Both the position numbers and the translations under genes were made by a program. Positions 8,577-16,385 of a DNA stretch of 64,000 nt are shown here, piece by piece. The stretch lies in the NCBI GenBank assembly GCA_009391845.1, contig QWJG01000001.1, forward strand, positions 14,113 to 78,112, read 5' to 3'. The notes under the pieces are model-generated. The model had not been told where the DNA came from. It searched no databases and saw only the letters and a program-made list of their open reading frames with translations. Within the stretch, counting starts at the first letter, position 1. Each line of letters begins with the position of its first letter. The stretch is from Chloroflexota bacterium (lineage in GTDB: Bacteria > Chloroflexota > Dehalococcoidia > UBA2979).

Positions 8577-9292
8577 ATGATCAGCCATCACCATCGCTGC
8601 GTGTTCGTTCATGTTCCGAAGGCCGCGGGCGAGAGCATCGAGCACGCCTTCACCGACGCGCTCGGCATCGATTGGGAGCGCGCGCCACAACTGCTGATTA
8701 CCCCGAACAGCGATCCGACGCTCGGCCCGCCGTACCTGTCGCACCTCACCGCCGCGGACTATGTGCGCCTCAAGTACCTCCCGCAGGCGATGTTCGACGA
8801 CTACCTCACGTTCGCGACGGTCCGGAACCCGTGGGCGCGCGTGGTCTCCATGTATCGCTACCTCGCGATCCACGTCCCCTTCGCCGTCTTCGTGAACGAG
8901 CTACTCGCTGGCGAACTGTGGGAGCGCCTCCACTACTTCGTCCGCCCGCAGACCGACTTCGTCTGCGACGACTCCGGCAACGTCATCGTCGATCGCCTGA
9001 TTCGCTTCGAGAACCTCGCGCCCGAGTTATTCGAGGTCTGCGATGCCCTCGGACTGCCGCGTCGCTGCCCCACCTCAACTCCTCGGATGAGCTGGCCCAG
9101 TACGCCTACCGCCGGGTGCGAGCCATGCAGTTCGCGTACGCGCTCTGGCTGCGGCGATTCCGTCTCGCCGGCCACGCCTTCCGAGCAAAGGACCGCTTCG
9201 ATCACTACACGGCCTACTACGACGCCGGCACCAGCCAGCGCGTCGCCGAGATCTATCGCTCCGACATCGAGGTTCTCGGCTACACGTTCTGA
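8577..9292 (+). pseudogene. Sulfotransferase family 2 gene, broken by a single-base frameshift
   Basis: The first about 165 codons read as a sulfotransferase. The PAPS 5'-phosphosulfate loop is HVPKAAGESIEHAF and the 3'-phosphate site is FATVRNPWARVVSMYRYL, followed by QTDFVCDDSGNVIVDRLIRFENL. Around 9055-9072 the sense passes to another frame, which continues with LPHLNSSDELAQYAYRRV and the typical family ending YYDAGTSQRVAEIYRSDIE to the stop at 9292. Adding one base near 9060 would restore a 238-residue protein. Either a decaying gene or a sequence error. It is 24 bases from trpB and on the same strand. Confidence 0.75.
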
Positions 9293-9320
9293 TCGGCAAT
9301 CCTCGGCGCGCCGCGGCGGA

Positions 9321-10028
9321 TCACCCGCCCCCGAGGCCGAGCGCGTCCAGTGCCTCCAGCGCCTCCGCCGTGTGTCGCGGCAACGCCTCGCCGTCGATCG
9401 CGCGACGCGCCAGCTCGTCCCGCAACCGATCGAGGTCTGCCGCCGTGTCCACGTCGAACCCCTCCGGCAGCAGCCCATAGTCGAGCCCCACCCGTCGCGC
9501 CGCCGCGATCGAAGCATCGAGGACGCTCGGCCCACCCCAGCTAATCGCGCCACCCTCGAAGAGCGCCGCGAGTGGCCGGTGCATCCCAATCAGGTAGTAG
9601 CCACCGTCCGCGGCCGGCCCGAACACTACGTCCGCTCGCCGCAGCGCCCGCAGTGCGTGATGGAATCGCCCCGGCTCCAACCACGGCAGATCGGATCCCA
9701 CGAGGATCACCGGGCCGTATCCGTCGCTGGCGAGCGACGCGGTCGCCGCGAGCATCCGCGCGCCGATGTCGCCGCTCGCCTGCGCGCGCACATCGAGGAT
9801 CCCCGTCAGCTCCACTGTGTCGTCGATCGCCTCCGCGGGTTCGACGAATACCGTCGGGTGGCAGAGTGCCGTCGCCCGCACCGCGTCGCAGACGTCGAGC
9901 AGCATCGCCCGCGCCAGCGCGTACGCCGCGTCCGCGCCGATCGCCGCCGCCAGGCGCGTCTTCCCGCGCCCGCGCTCCGGGTACCGCGTGAGCACGCCGA
10001 TCGCCGGCCCTCGAGGTTCGCTCGTCAT
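9321..10028 (-). CDS. rSAM-associated transferase 1 (TIGR04282/DUF2064, GT-A fold)
   Basis: 235 residues. Matches the DUF2064 family of nucleotidyl/glycosyltransferase-like proteins: LTRYPERGRGKTRLAAAIG (nucleotide-binding loop), VILVGSDLPWL (acidic metal site), VVFGPAADGGYYLIG, and FDVDTAADLDRL. This family often lies beside radical SAM proteins and a second transferase, and all three occur here. The exact donor and acceptor are unknown. The gene is the last of the minus-strand block and converges on the sulfotransferase remnant. Confidence 0.85.
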   Translation of the reverse strand: MTSEPRGPAIGVLTRYPERGRGKTRLAAAIGADAAYALARAMLLDVCDAVRATALCHPTVFVEPAEAIDDTVELTGILDVRAQASGDIGARMLAATASLASDGYGPVILVGSDLPWLEPGRFHHALRALRRADVVFGPAADGGYYLIGMHRPLAALFEGGAISWGGPSVLDASIAAARRVGLDYGLLPEGFDVDTAADLDRLRDELARRAIDGEALPRHTAEALEALDALGLGGG

Positions 10029-10096
10029 GCCCGCAGCCTACGTCGCCCCTTACGGTTCGGCGCGAGTCAGCGCCAATCGGTTTGAGTCGGAGCCAG

Positions 10097-11071
10097 TCAG
10101 TGCGCGCCGCCCTCGATCGTCGCGATCGGGACCAGCCGCCGCTCGCCCTGGACGGGCAGTTCCTCCGCACGATCGCCCCGCGCCCGCACCCGTTCCGTCA
10201 TGTACTCGTCGCACCAGAGACAGACCGACCCCAGCGCCGCGATCCGTTCGAGGGCTGCCCCCCGATCGAACCCCGCGTGCGCCCCCATCGCGGCCGGGTC
10301 GCCGCGGTTCAGCGCCGCCCACATCGGATCCCCGCGGTGCCGCGCCAGGATCGAGGTCAGCGATTCCTCCGCGAGATCCCCCAACGGCTCCACCGTCCCC
10401 GGGCAGCACGGATACACCGAGGTGAGCTGGATCGACACCTCCTGCTGCGCGGAACCGTCATCCAGGAACCCCAGCGCGCCCGACCAGCGATCGCAGAAGT
10501 TGTGTTCCGGCATGAGCTGCGCCAGCCCGTACTTCATCGCTCGCCCGCGCGGCCAGATTCCACCGACCCACAGCTCCGGGTTTGCGCCCCAAACCGTGAA
10601 ACTCACCTCGGACTCCGCGTCACCACCCGGCCGGTTCTCCGCCGGGTCCCCCACCTGCCGCTCCACTACCCCTGCGCTTGCGAACAACGATCGAAGGCCC
10701 TCGAACTTCCCCGCCGGCCGCGGGTGGAACTGGTCGTACGACGAGATCGAGAAACTATCGACGCCCGCCACGGTCAGCGCGTCGAGCGTCGAACGATCCA
10801 GCACATCACCGTTCGTCTGCAGCGCGACCCGCGCGTGCGGGTACCTCGCGCGTCCCGACCTCACGAGGTGGAGCGGCAGCTCCAGCTCTACCAGCGGCTC
10901 GCCGCCCGACAGGATGAAGCGGTTCGCCACCTCCGGCAGATGCCCGAGGACCGCATCGGCTTCCGCCTGCGTGATCGTCGGGGCGCCCGGCCGCGAGTCG
11001 TTGTAGCAGTGCGCGCACCGCAGATTGCAGTTGTGCGTGAAGACCCAGTAGATCGACTCGATGCTCGTCAC
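10097..11071 (-). CDS. Radical SAM/SPASM-like protein
   Basis: 324 residues from a GTG with a GGAG site eight bases upstream. Cluster motif C15-x3-C19-x2-C22 (HNCNLRCAHCYND) binds the SAM-cleaving 4Fe-4S centre. FILSGGEPLV and ALQTNGDVLD are the usual strand 2 and 3 signatures. The C-terminal half has more cysteines (FCDRW, YPCCPG, CLWC), as in SPASM or twitch domains that bind auxiliary clusters. The substrate cannot be inferred. Neighbours are two rSAM-associated transferases, so a small-molecule or peptide modification pathway is likely. No precursor peptide was recognised next to it. Confidence 0.85.
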   Translation of the reverse strand: MTSIESIYWVFTHNCNLRCAHCYNDSRPGAPTITQAEADAVLGHLPEVANRFILSGGEPLVELELPLHLVRSGRARYPHARVALQTNGDVLDRSTLDALTVAGVDSFSISSYDQFHPRPAGKFEGLRSLFASAGVVERQVGDPAENRPGGDAESEVSFTVWGANPELWVGGIWPRGRAMKYGLAQLMPEHNFCDRWSGALGFLDDGSAQQEVSIQLTSVYPCCPGTVEPLGDLAEESLTSILARHRGDPMWAALNRGDPAAMGAHAGFDRGAALERIAALGSVCLWCDEYMTERVRARGDRAEELPVQGERRLVPIATIEGGAH

Positions 11072-11159
11072 GCGGCTCCGTTCGCCCTCGATCGGGTGCA
11101 CGGTCGAGCCTGCCAGCGCCTCGCTCGCTGTGCCGTGAGCGGCGTCACCCCGCCCGCAA

Positions 11160-11627
11160 TCACGCCGCCCGGCAAACCTTGAGGTCACTCGGCCACGCCG
11201 CGCCCAGCGCAATCGCCTCGTGGCAGGCGCGCGACACCACGATCGCGATCTGCACGATCCGGTCGCCACCCGCCGTCACGCCGCCGCCGCTCACTGCGCC
11301 CGAGACCGGGAGGTCGGCGCACTCCCCATCGGCGCGCAGCCGCTCGTGCCCGCTGCCGTCGTCCACCAGGCAGCTCTCCGGCACGGCCAGCGCCACATTG
11401 AGGGTGTAGTCCGGCTGGTGGAACCGCACGCCCAGCAGCTTCAACCCACCGCTCTGGGAGCTGCTGGCCACCACCGCCGATCCATCCGTGGGGATGGACT
11501 CGAACCCCAGCTCCGGGGGCCCGGGTGTGATCGTGGTACTGCCACCCGCCAGCCCGAACGCAAAGACGCCGGCCGCGATCAACACGATCAACCCCACGAC
11601 GAAGATGGCCCCGGTCCCCTGGTTCAT
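11160..11627 (-). CDS. Small single-pass membrane-anchored protein, unknown
   Basis: 155 residues: a short polar start, one hydrophobic helix (residues about 7-28, IFVVGLIVLIAAGVFAFGLA), then an extracytoplasmic domain of about 125 residues. The domain has three cysteines that could form disulfides (CLVDD, CADL, CHEA, plus one near the end) and Gly-rich loops. No family was recognised. It lies between the radical SAM gene and the second transferase on the same strand, so it is probably part of that operon. Confidence 0.7.
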   Translation of the reverse strand: MNQGTGAIFVVGLIVLIAAGVFAFGLAGGSTTITPGPPELGFESIPTDGSAVVASSSQSGGLKLLGVRFHQPDYTLNVALAVPESCLVDDGSGHERLRADGECADLPVSGAVSGGGVTAGGDRIVQIAIVVSRACHEAIALGAAWPSDLKVCRAA

Positions 11628-11661
11628 CCGCCGACCCTAGTCCTGCTTCGTCGCTGAGTTG

Positions 11662-12339
11662 TTATCGAATGTGCCGGTACAGCCGCGCCAGCCGCGGCGG
11701 CGAGACGTTGCAGAAGTACAGCGTCTGGATCACTACCCAGCTCGCCCACGTTCGCAGCAGCCCGCCACGCTCCCAGCGCCGCGGCGACGCGTGCACGGGA
11801 CCATCGAGGTACGCCATCCGCCCGCGTTTCCGCAGGAGCTGCACCAGCTTCAAGTCCTCCATCAGCGGGTACGGCGGAAACCCGCCGATCGCCGCGAAGT
11901 GCTCCCGACGCACCCAGATCGCCGAGTCGCCGTAGTACACAGTGAGCTGGCGGATCACGTGGTAGAACGCTGCCAGGAATCGGGCGTGTCGGCCGGTCCC
12001 GAAGTGAATCCGGAAGTTCCCACCCACCACGCCTCGATCGGCCAGCGCCACTTCGATCTGTTGAACCGCGTTCGCCGGTAGCAGCGCGTCCGCGTGCAGG
12101 AACAGCAGCACGTCGCCCCCGCGCGCGGCGGCGCCGGCATTGAGCTGCGGCCCCCGCCCCCGAGGTGCCGCGATCACCCGTGCCCCCGCCTCGATCGCCG
12201 CTGCGACGGTCCCGTCGGTCGAGCCGCCGTCAGCCACGATGACCTCGCAGGCGCCGGCAACCAGCGCGCTCCGCACCGCCCGTCGGATCACCATGGCTTC
12301 GTTCAACGCGGGGATCACCACCGACACGAGCTGTGACAT
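11662..12339 (-). CDS. rSAM-associated transferase 2 (TIGR04283, GT2 family)
   Basis: 225 residues from the ATG at 12339, which gives the standard MSQLVSVVIPALNE start; an in-frame ATG 15 codons upstream looks non-coding. GT-A glycosyltransferase with IPALNE, EVIVADGGSTDGT, and the metal-binding FLHADALLP (DxD-like). The second half, YGDSAIWVRREHF and GGFPPYPLMEDLKLVQLLRKRG, is typical of the TIGR04283 subfamily. That subfamily is genetically tied to TIGR04282 proteins and radical SAM proteins. First gene of the minus-strand block, divergent from the CPBP gene by 70 bases. Confidence 0.88.
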   Translation of the reverse strand: MSQLVSVVIPALNEAMVIRRAVRSALVAGACEVIVADGGSTDGTVAAAIEAGARVIAAPRGRGPQLNAGAAARGGDVLLFLHADALLPANAVQQIEVALADRGVVGGNFRIHFGTGRHARFLAAFYHVIRQLTVYYGDSAIWVRREHFAAIGGFPPYPLMEDLKLVQLLRKRGRMAYLDGPVHASPRRWERGGLLRTWASWVVIQTLYFCNVSPPRLARLYRHIR

Positions 12340-12409
12340 CGCGCCAACGTATCGCTCGGTCGTGTTCGCCGCGTGATCCCGCATCCGGACTCGCTGATAC
12401 GCTCAGACG

Positions 12410-13171
12410 ATGTTCGCCGAACCTCCGGTCGCCACTGCGTTTCGTGCGCCCCCTGTCGTCCCCAAGGCCGGTTGGCGTGGGCGCGATCCGCTGATCGGAA
12501 TGGGGATCCTGGTCGCCGGGTTCGTGCTGATCTCCACCCTCCTCGTCGCCTTCGTCACCGCGCTCGATCTCAAAGGGGACGGCCAGGACTTCGCGGCCGC
12601 GATCTTCACCATCGCGTTCGAGGTCTTCTTCGGGCTGTCCGTCCTCATGCTGGCACGGCGGCGCCACATCAACCTTGCCCAGCTCGGGTTTCGGCGCCCT
12701 GATCGCTGGGCGCCTGTCGGCATCGCCGTCGCCGGGTCGTACTCCGTGCTGCTCGGCTACGGGATCGCCATCCAGGCGCTCCACGAGCTGGGTGTCGATA
12801 CCGGCATCTTCGAGGGCGGCAATTCGATCCCGATCGATGAGGGCTCCGACACCCTTCCGCTCGTCGGGTTGCTCGTCATTTTCGGCGTCGCGGTCGTCGC
12901 CGTCGCGCCGCTCGCGGAAGAGATCTTCTTCCGCGGATTGCTCTTTCGCGCACTGGACGGCGTCTGGCCGAGTTGGGCGGCGATTGCGGTCAGTGGCCTC
13001 GCGTTCGGTGCGTTCCACGTCAATCTCGCCGTATTGTTGCCGTTCACCATCATCGGCATGCTCTTCGCATGGGCCTTCAAGGCATCCGGTTCGCTCTGGG
13101 TGAGCATCACCGCGCACTTCATCATCAACACCGTGAGCCTTATCGTGACCGTGATTGGGGTCCTCAATTGA
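12410..13171 (+). CDS. CPBP-family intramembrane metalloprotease
   Basis: 253 residues with about seven hydrophobic segments. The CPBP (Abi/Rce1-like) motifs are all present: AEEIFFRGLLFRAL with the Glu-Glu pair and Arg, GLAFGAFHVN with the first His, and SITAHFIINT with the second. These residues form the glutamate protease active site in the membrane. The substrate is unknown. The stop overlaps the trpA TTG start as TTGA, so the two are translationally linked, and this gene may provide the promoter for trpA-aroH. Confidence 0.88.
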   Translation: MFAEPPVATAFRAPPVVPKAGWRGRDPLIGMGILVAGFVLISTLLVAFVTALDLKGDGQDFAAAIFTIAFEVFFGLSVLMLARRRHINLAQLGFRRPDRWAPVGIAVAGSYSVLLGYGIAIQALHELGVDTGIFEGGNSIPIDEGSDTLPLVGLLVIFGVAVVAVAPLAEEIFFRGLLFRALDGVWPSWAAIAVSGLAFGAFHVNLAVLLPFTIIGMLFAWAFKASGSLWVSITAHFIINTVSLIVTVIGVLN

Positions 13172-13992
13172 CCGCTGACCGTCCCGATCGCATCGCCGAG
13201 ATGTTCGCCCGGACGCGCGCCGAAGGCCGCCCCGCGTTGATGCCGTTCGTGCCCGCCGGTTGGCCCGAGGCCGATGCGACCGCCGAGATTATCGAGGCCG
13301 CCATCGCCGGCGGCGCGGATGCGATCGAACTCGGCCTCCCGTTCTCCGACCCGCTCGCCGATGGCGCTACCAACCAGCAGGCCTACCACGAGGCCCTGCT
13401 CCAGGGCGTCAACGCCTCCACCGTTTTCGCAACGGTGCGCGATCTACGCGCGCGCGGCATCGAGATCCCGATCATCGTGATGGGCTACATCAACCCGCTG
13501 CTCGCCTATGGGAGCGACGCCTTCGTGCGCGATGCCGTCGCCGCGGGCGTCGATGGGCTGATCGTCGTCGATATGCCGCCGAACGAGGCGGCCGAGGTCG
13601 AAGGGCCGGCGCGCGCCGCCGGACTCCCCGTGATCTACCTCGTCGCCCCCACCTCCACCGAGGCGCGGCTCCAGGTGGTTGCCGAACACGCCGGCGGCTT
13701 CGTCTACTGTGTCAGCCTGGCGGGCGTCACTGGCGCGCGTCAGGAGATGGCTGTAGGTCTCGCGGAGTTCCTCGCTCGGGTGCGCCGCCACACGGACCTG
13801 CCGCTCGCCGTCGGCTTCGGCATCTCGGAGCCGGAGCACGTGCGGGAAGTCGGGAGCATCGCGGATGGCGCGATCGTCGGCAGCGCGTTCGTCAACCTCG
13901 TGCGCGATGCGCCCCGGGACGAACGCGCCGCGTTGGTGCGTGCCTTTTGCGAACGAATGAGTGGACGGTCGCCCGTCGCGGCCAACGGCTAA
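13168..13992 (+). CDS. trpA: Tryptophan synthase alpha subunit
   Basis: 274 residues, TTG start overlapping the CPBP gene. Cleaves indole-3-glycerol phosphate to indole for TrpB. The RIAEMFARTRAEGRPALMPF N-terminus places the start upstream of the next in-frame ATG (13201). The catalytic Glu is in DAIELGLPFSDPLADG and the catalytic Asp follows in the same loop. GYINPLLAYG, DGLIVVDMPP, TGARQ and VGFGISEPEHV complete the barrel. It is separated from trpB by the radical SAM block, so expression is outside the direct T-box transcript. Confidence 0.94.
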   Translation: MTADRPDRIAEMFARTRAEGRPALMPFVPAGWPEADATAEIIEAAIAGGADAIELGLPFSDPLADGATNQQAYHEALLQGVNASTVFATVRDLRARGIEIPIIVMGYINPLLAYGSDAFVRDAVAAGVDGLIVVDMPPNEAAEVEGPARAAGLPVIYLVAPTSTEARLQVVAEHAGGFVYCVSLAGVTGARQEMAVGLAEFLARVRRHTDLPLAVGFGISEPEHVREVGSIADGAIVGSAFVNLVRDAPRDERAALVRAFCERMSGRSPVAANG

Positions 13993-14008
13993 CGGGGAGA
14001 CGCGCAAC

Positions 14009-14407
14009 GTGACGATGATGGTCCGCGGCATCCGCGGTGCAACCACCGTGGAATCCAACTCTCGCGAGGAGATCCTCGAAGCGACCCGCGAGTTGCTATC
14101 GGCGATCGTCGAGGCGAATCAGATCGAGCACGATCACGTCGCCTCGATCATTTTCACCACCACCGTCGATCTCAACGCCGAGTTCCCGGCCGTTGCCGCT
14201 CGCGAGGACGGCTGGACCGACGTCGCCCTGCAATGCCTCCACGACATGAACGTCCCCGGCTCGCTGAGCCGCTGCGTCCGGATCCTGATGCACGTGAACA
14301 CCGAACGCTCCAACGCCGAGTTGCAGCACATCTACCTGCGCGGCGCCCGCCGCTTGCGCGCCGATCTGATCGAGCGCCAGGAAGCCGCGACCGGGACCAC
14401 CTCATGA
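14009..14407 (+). CDS. aroH: Chorismate mutase, AroH type
   Basis: 132 residues, the monofunctional trimeric AroH fold that turns chorismate into prephenate for Phe/Tyr. Seen: VRGIRGATTVESNSREEILEATRELL at the start, VASIIFTTTVDLNAEFPA, and MNVPGSLSRCVRILMHVN, with the active-site Arg and Cys positions in place. GTG 14009 has GGGGAGA eight bases upstream; ATGs at 14015 and 14018 are alternatives. It follows trpA by 16 bases, pairing the two branches from chorismate, and its stop overlaps scpA as ATGA. Confidence 0.92.
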   Translation: MTMMVRGIRGATTVESNSREEILEATRELLSAIVEANQIEHDHVASIIFTTTVDLNAEFPAVAAREDGWTDVALQCLHDMNVPGSLSRCVRILMHVNTERSNAELQHIYLRGARRLRADLIERQEAATGTTS

Positions 14408-15366
14408 CCAACGAGCCCGCCGGGCCCGCCACCGACGATCGCGACGCTCCCGCCGCGGTCGCCGCCACCGAGGACAGCGACGCCCCGGCGCCCACGATCG
14501 AGGACAGCGCCGCCCAGGCGGTCACGATCGACGACGGCGCGGCCTCCGAGGATCCCGCTGCCGTGGCTGCGCCCGACCCGGACGACGAGACCACGGTCGA
14601 GCCTGCCTTCCAGCTCAACGTCCCGCTGCTCGACGGCGCTTTCGAGGGCCCGCTCGATCTGCTGCTCCACCTGATCGAGCGCAACGAACTCGACATCACC
14701 GAGATCTCGCTGTTGCGCGTGACGGAGCAATACCTCGCCTACCTGCGCGCCGCCGAGGAGATCAACCTCGGTGCGCTCGCGGACTTCGTGGCGATCGGCG
14801 CGCGCCTGCTCCTGCTCAAATCACGCGCGCTGCTGCCGGTCGAAGAAGAGGATCCGGAGGTCGACGATGACGAACCCGAAGACCTCGTCAAGGCGCTGCG
14901 CGAGTACCGGCGCTTCAAGGAAGCCGCCGAGTTCTTCCGCGAGCGTGACACCGGTCACCAGACCTATCGCCGCGAGGTCGCGCCGCCCGAGGTCACGCTC
15001 CCAACCGGCCTCGATCGTGTCACCCTCGACTCACTCGTCGAGGTGCTCCGTGAAGTGATGGACCGGCTGCCCGAGGAGGAGCCGGTCGGAACGATCGTCA
15101 TGGAGCGCATCCGCCTCCGCGATCGACTGCGCAGCATCGTTGATCTCCTGGAGCGCGAACAGCGCACCAGCTTCCGCCGCCTCGTCGAAAACGCGACCTC
15201 ACGCGTCACCGTGATCGTCGACTTCCTCGCGATCCTCGAACTGATCAAGTCGCGCTACCTCGAAGCGACGCAATCCGAGCGCTTCGGTGATATCGACCTC
15301 GTGAAGATCGAGGGCGCCGTGATCCCCGATCTCGGTGAGCTTGCCGAGGAGTTCACCGGCGTCTGA
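14404..15366 (+). CDS. scpA: Segregation and condensation protein A
   Basis: 320 residues. Kleisin subunit of the SMC condensin complex. The core begins at about residue 78 with PLLDGAFEGPLDLLLHLIERNELDITEISL, followed by the helical YLAYLRAAEEINLGALADFV and LLLLKSRALLP. The C-terminal winged helix (about 225-315) holds VTVIVDFLAILELIK. A disordered Ala/Asp/Glu-rich leader of about 75 residues is longer than in typical ScpA. The ATG overlaps the aroH stop. No scpB is next to it; ribF follows after 95 bases. Confidence 0.93.
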   Translation: MTNEPAGPATDDRDAPAAVAATEDSDAPAPTIEDSAAQAVTIDDGAASEDPAAVAAPDPDDETTVEPAFQLNVPLLDGAFEGPLDLLLHLIERNELDITEISLLRVTEQYLAYLRAAEEINLGALADFVAIGARLLLLKSRALLPVEEEDPEVDDDEPEDLVKALREYRRFKEAAEFFRERDTGHQTYRREVAPPEVTLPTGLDRVTLDSLVEVLREVMDRLPEEEPVGTIVMERIRLRDRLRSIVDLLEREQRTSFRRLVENATSRVTVIVDFLAILELIKSRYLEATQSERFGDIDLVKIEGAVIPDLGELAEEFTGV

Positions 15367-15461
15367 TCCGCTCTGCCCTGCGGGCCGGCGATGGTACGAT
15401 TTCGTCACTTCCCACTCTCGAACGCGGGTATATTGTTCGACTGCGAAAGGGTCTGCCACCG

Positions 15462-16385
15462 GTGTTGCTGGTCCGCCAAGAGCTCCAGGCGAGCGTCACA
15501 CCGGGAGCGCACGCGCTCTCCATCGGTGTGTTCGACGGCGTCCACCGCGGCCACCAGATGCTGATTGCCCGGATGCTGGAGGAAGCGCGCTCGCGCGGCC
15601 TCGGCGGCGGCGTCGTCACCTTCCACCCGCATCCGCTGACCGTCGTCCGCCCGGACGTGAAGATCAGCTACCTCGAATCACTCGAACGCCGCGTCGAACT
15701 GCTTCGCGGCCTCGGCCTGGACTTCGTCTCGGTGCTCCAGTTCACCTCGGAGCTGCAACAGGTCTCCGCGCTCGACTTCTGCCGCCTGCTCGTCGAAGAG
15801 GCCCGGATGGGCCTCCTCGTCGTTGGCGAGGACTTCCGCCTCGGCCGTGGCGGCGAGGGAACGGTCGCCGTGCTGACCGCGATCGGCGAGCAGCTCGGGT
15901 TCGAGGTGCTGCCGATCCCACTCCTCGGCGATGGTGATGACCGCGTCTCCAGCACCCGCGTCCGTGAGGCGCTGGCGGCCGGGGAGATGGAGTCCGTCTC
16001 CGACCTGCTCGGCCATCCCTTCCTGCTCCGTGGCCCCGTGCTCCATGGCGACGAACGCGGGCGTCAGATCGGCTTCCCCACGCTCAACGTCGGCGTCAGC
16101 GCCGACCGTTGGCTCCCGCCCAACGGCGTCTACGTCACCCGCGCCCACGTCGGCGACCGCGAGTTGCACGCCTGCACCAACATCGGCGTGCGCCCCACCT
16201 TCGAGGGCGAGCCGAAGCGTCTCGTCGAGACCCACCTCCTCGACTTCGAAGGCGATCTCTACGGAGATGTCGTCACCGTCGAGCTCCTCCACCGCCTCCG
16301 CTCCGAGCAGAAGTTCGATGGCATCGACGCGCTCCGCGCCCAGATCGATCGCGACCTCGTCGCCACCCGTGAGTGGTTCGCATGA
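15462..16385 (+). CDS. ribF: Bifunctional riboflavin kinase / FAD synthetase
   Basis: 307 residues, GTG start. The N-terminal adenylyltransferase domain has IGVFDGVHRGHQ (nucleotide-binding HxGH-type motif), FHPHPLTV, GEDFRLGRGGEG and SSTRVREAL. The C-terminal flavokinase domain has VLHGDERGRQIGFPTLN and NGVYVTRAHV. It makes FMN and FAD from riboflavin. A TATATT at 15429-15434 in the 95-base gap before it could be a -10 element. The stop overlaps the tyrS ATG. Confidence 0.95.
   Translation: MLLVRQELQASVTPGAHALSIGVFDGVHRGHQMLIARMLEEARSRGLGGGVVTFHPHPLTVVRPDVKISYLESLERRVELLRGLGLDFVSVLQFTSELQQVSALDFCRLLVEEARMGLLVVGEDFRLGRGGEGTVAVLTAIGEQLGFEVLPIPLLGDGDDRVSSTRVREALAAGEMESVSDLLGHPFLLRGPVLHGDERGRQIGFPTLNVGVSADRWLPPNGVYVTRAHVGDRELHACTNIGVRPTFEGEPKRLVETHLLDFEGDLYGDVVTVELLHRLRSEQKFDGIDALRAQIDRDLVATREWFA

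Noticed and set aside
9321..10085. Long plus-strand frame continuing from the sulfotransferase
   Set aside because: After the frameshift it reads Arg- and Pro-rich sequence antisense to the DUF2064 transferase, typical of a shadow frame.
11072..11269. N-terminal extension of the radical SAM gene in the same frame
   Set aside because: The sequence is Arg-rich, overlaps the membrane protein gene and lacks a ribosome site, while GTG 11071 has GGAG and leads straight into the radical SAM fold.
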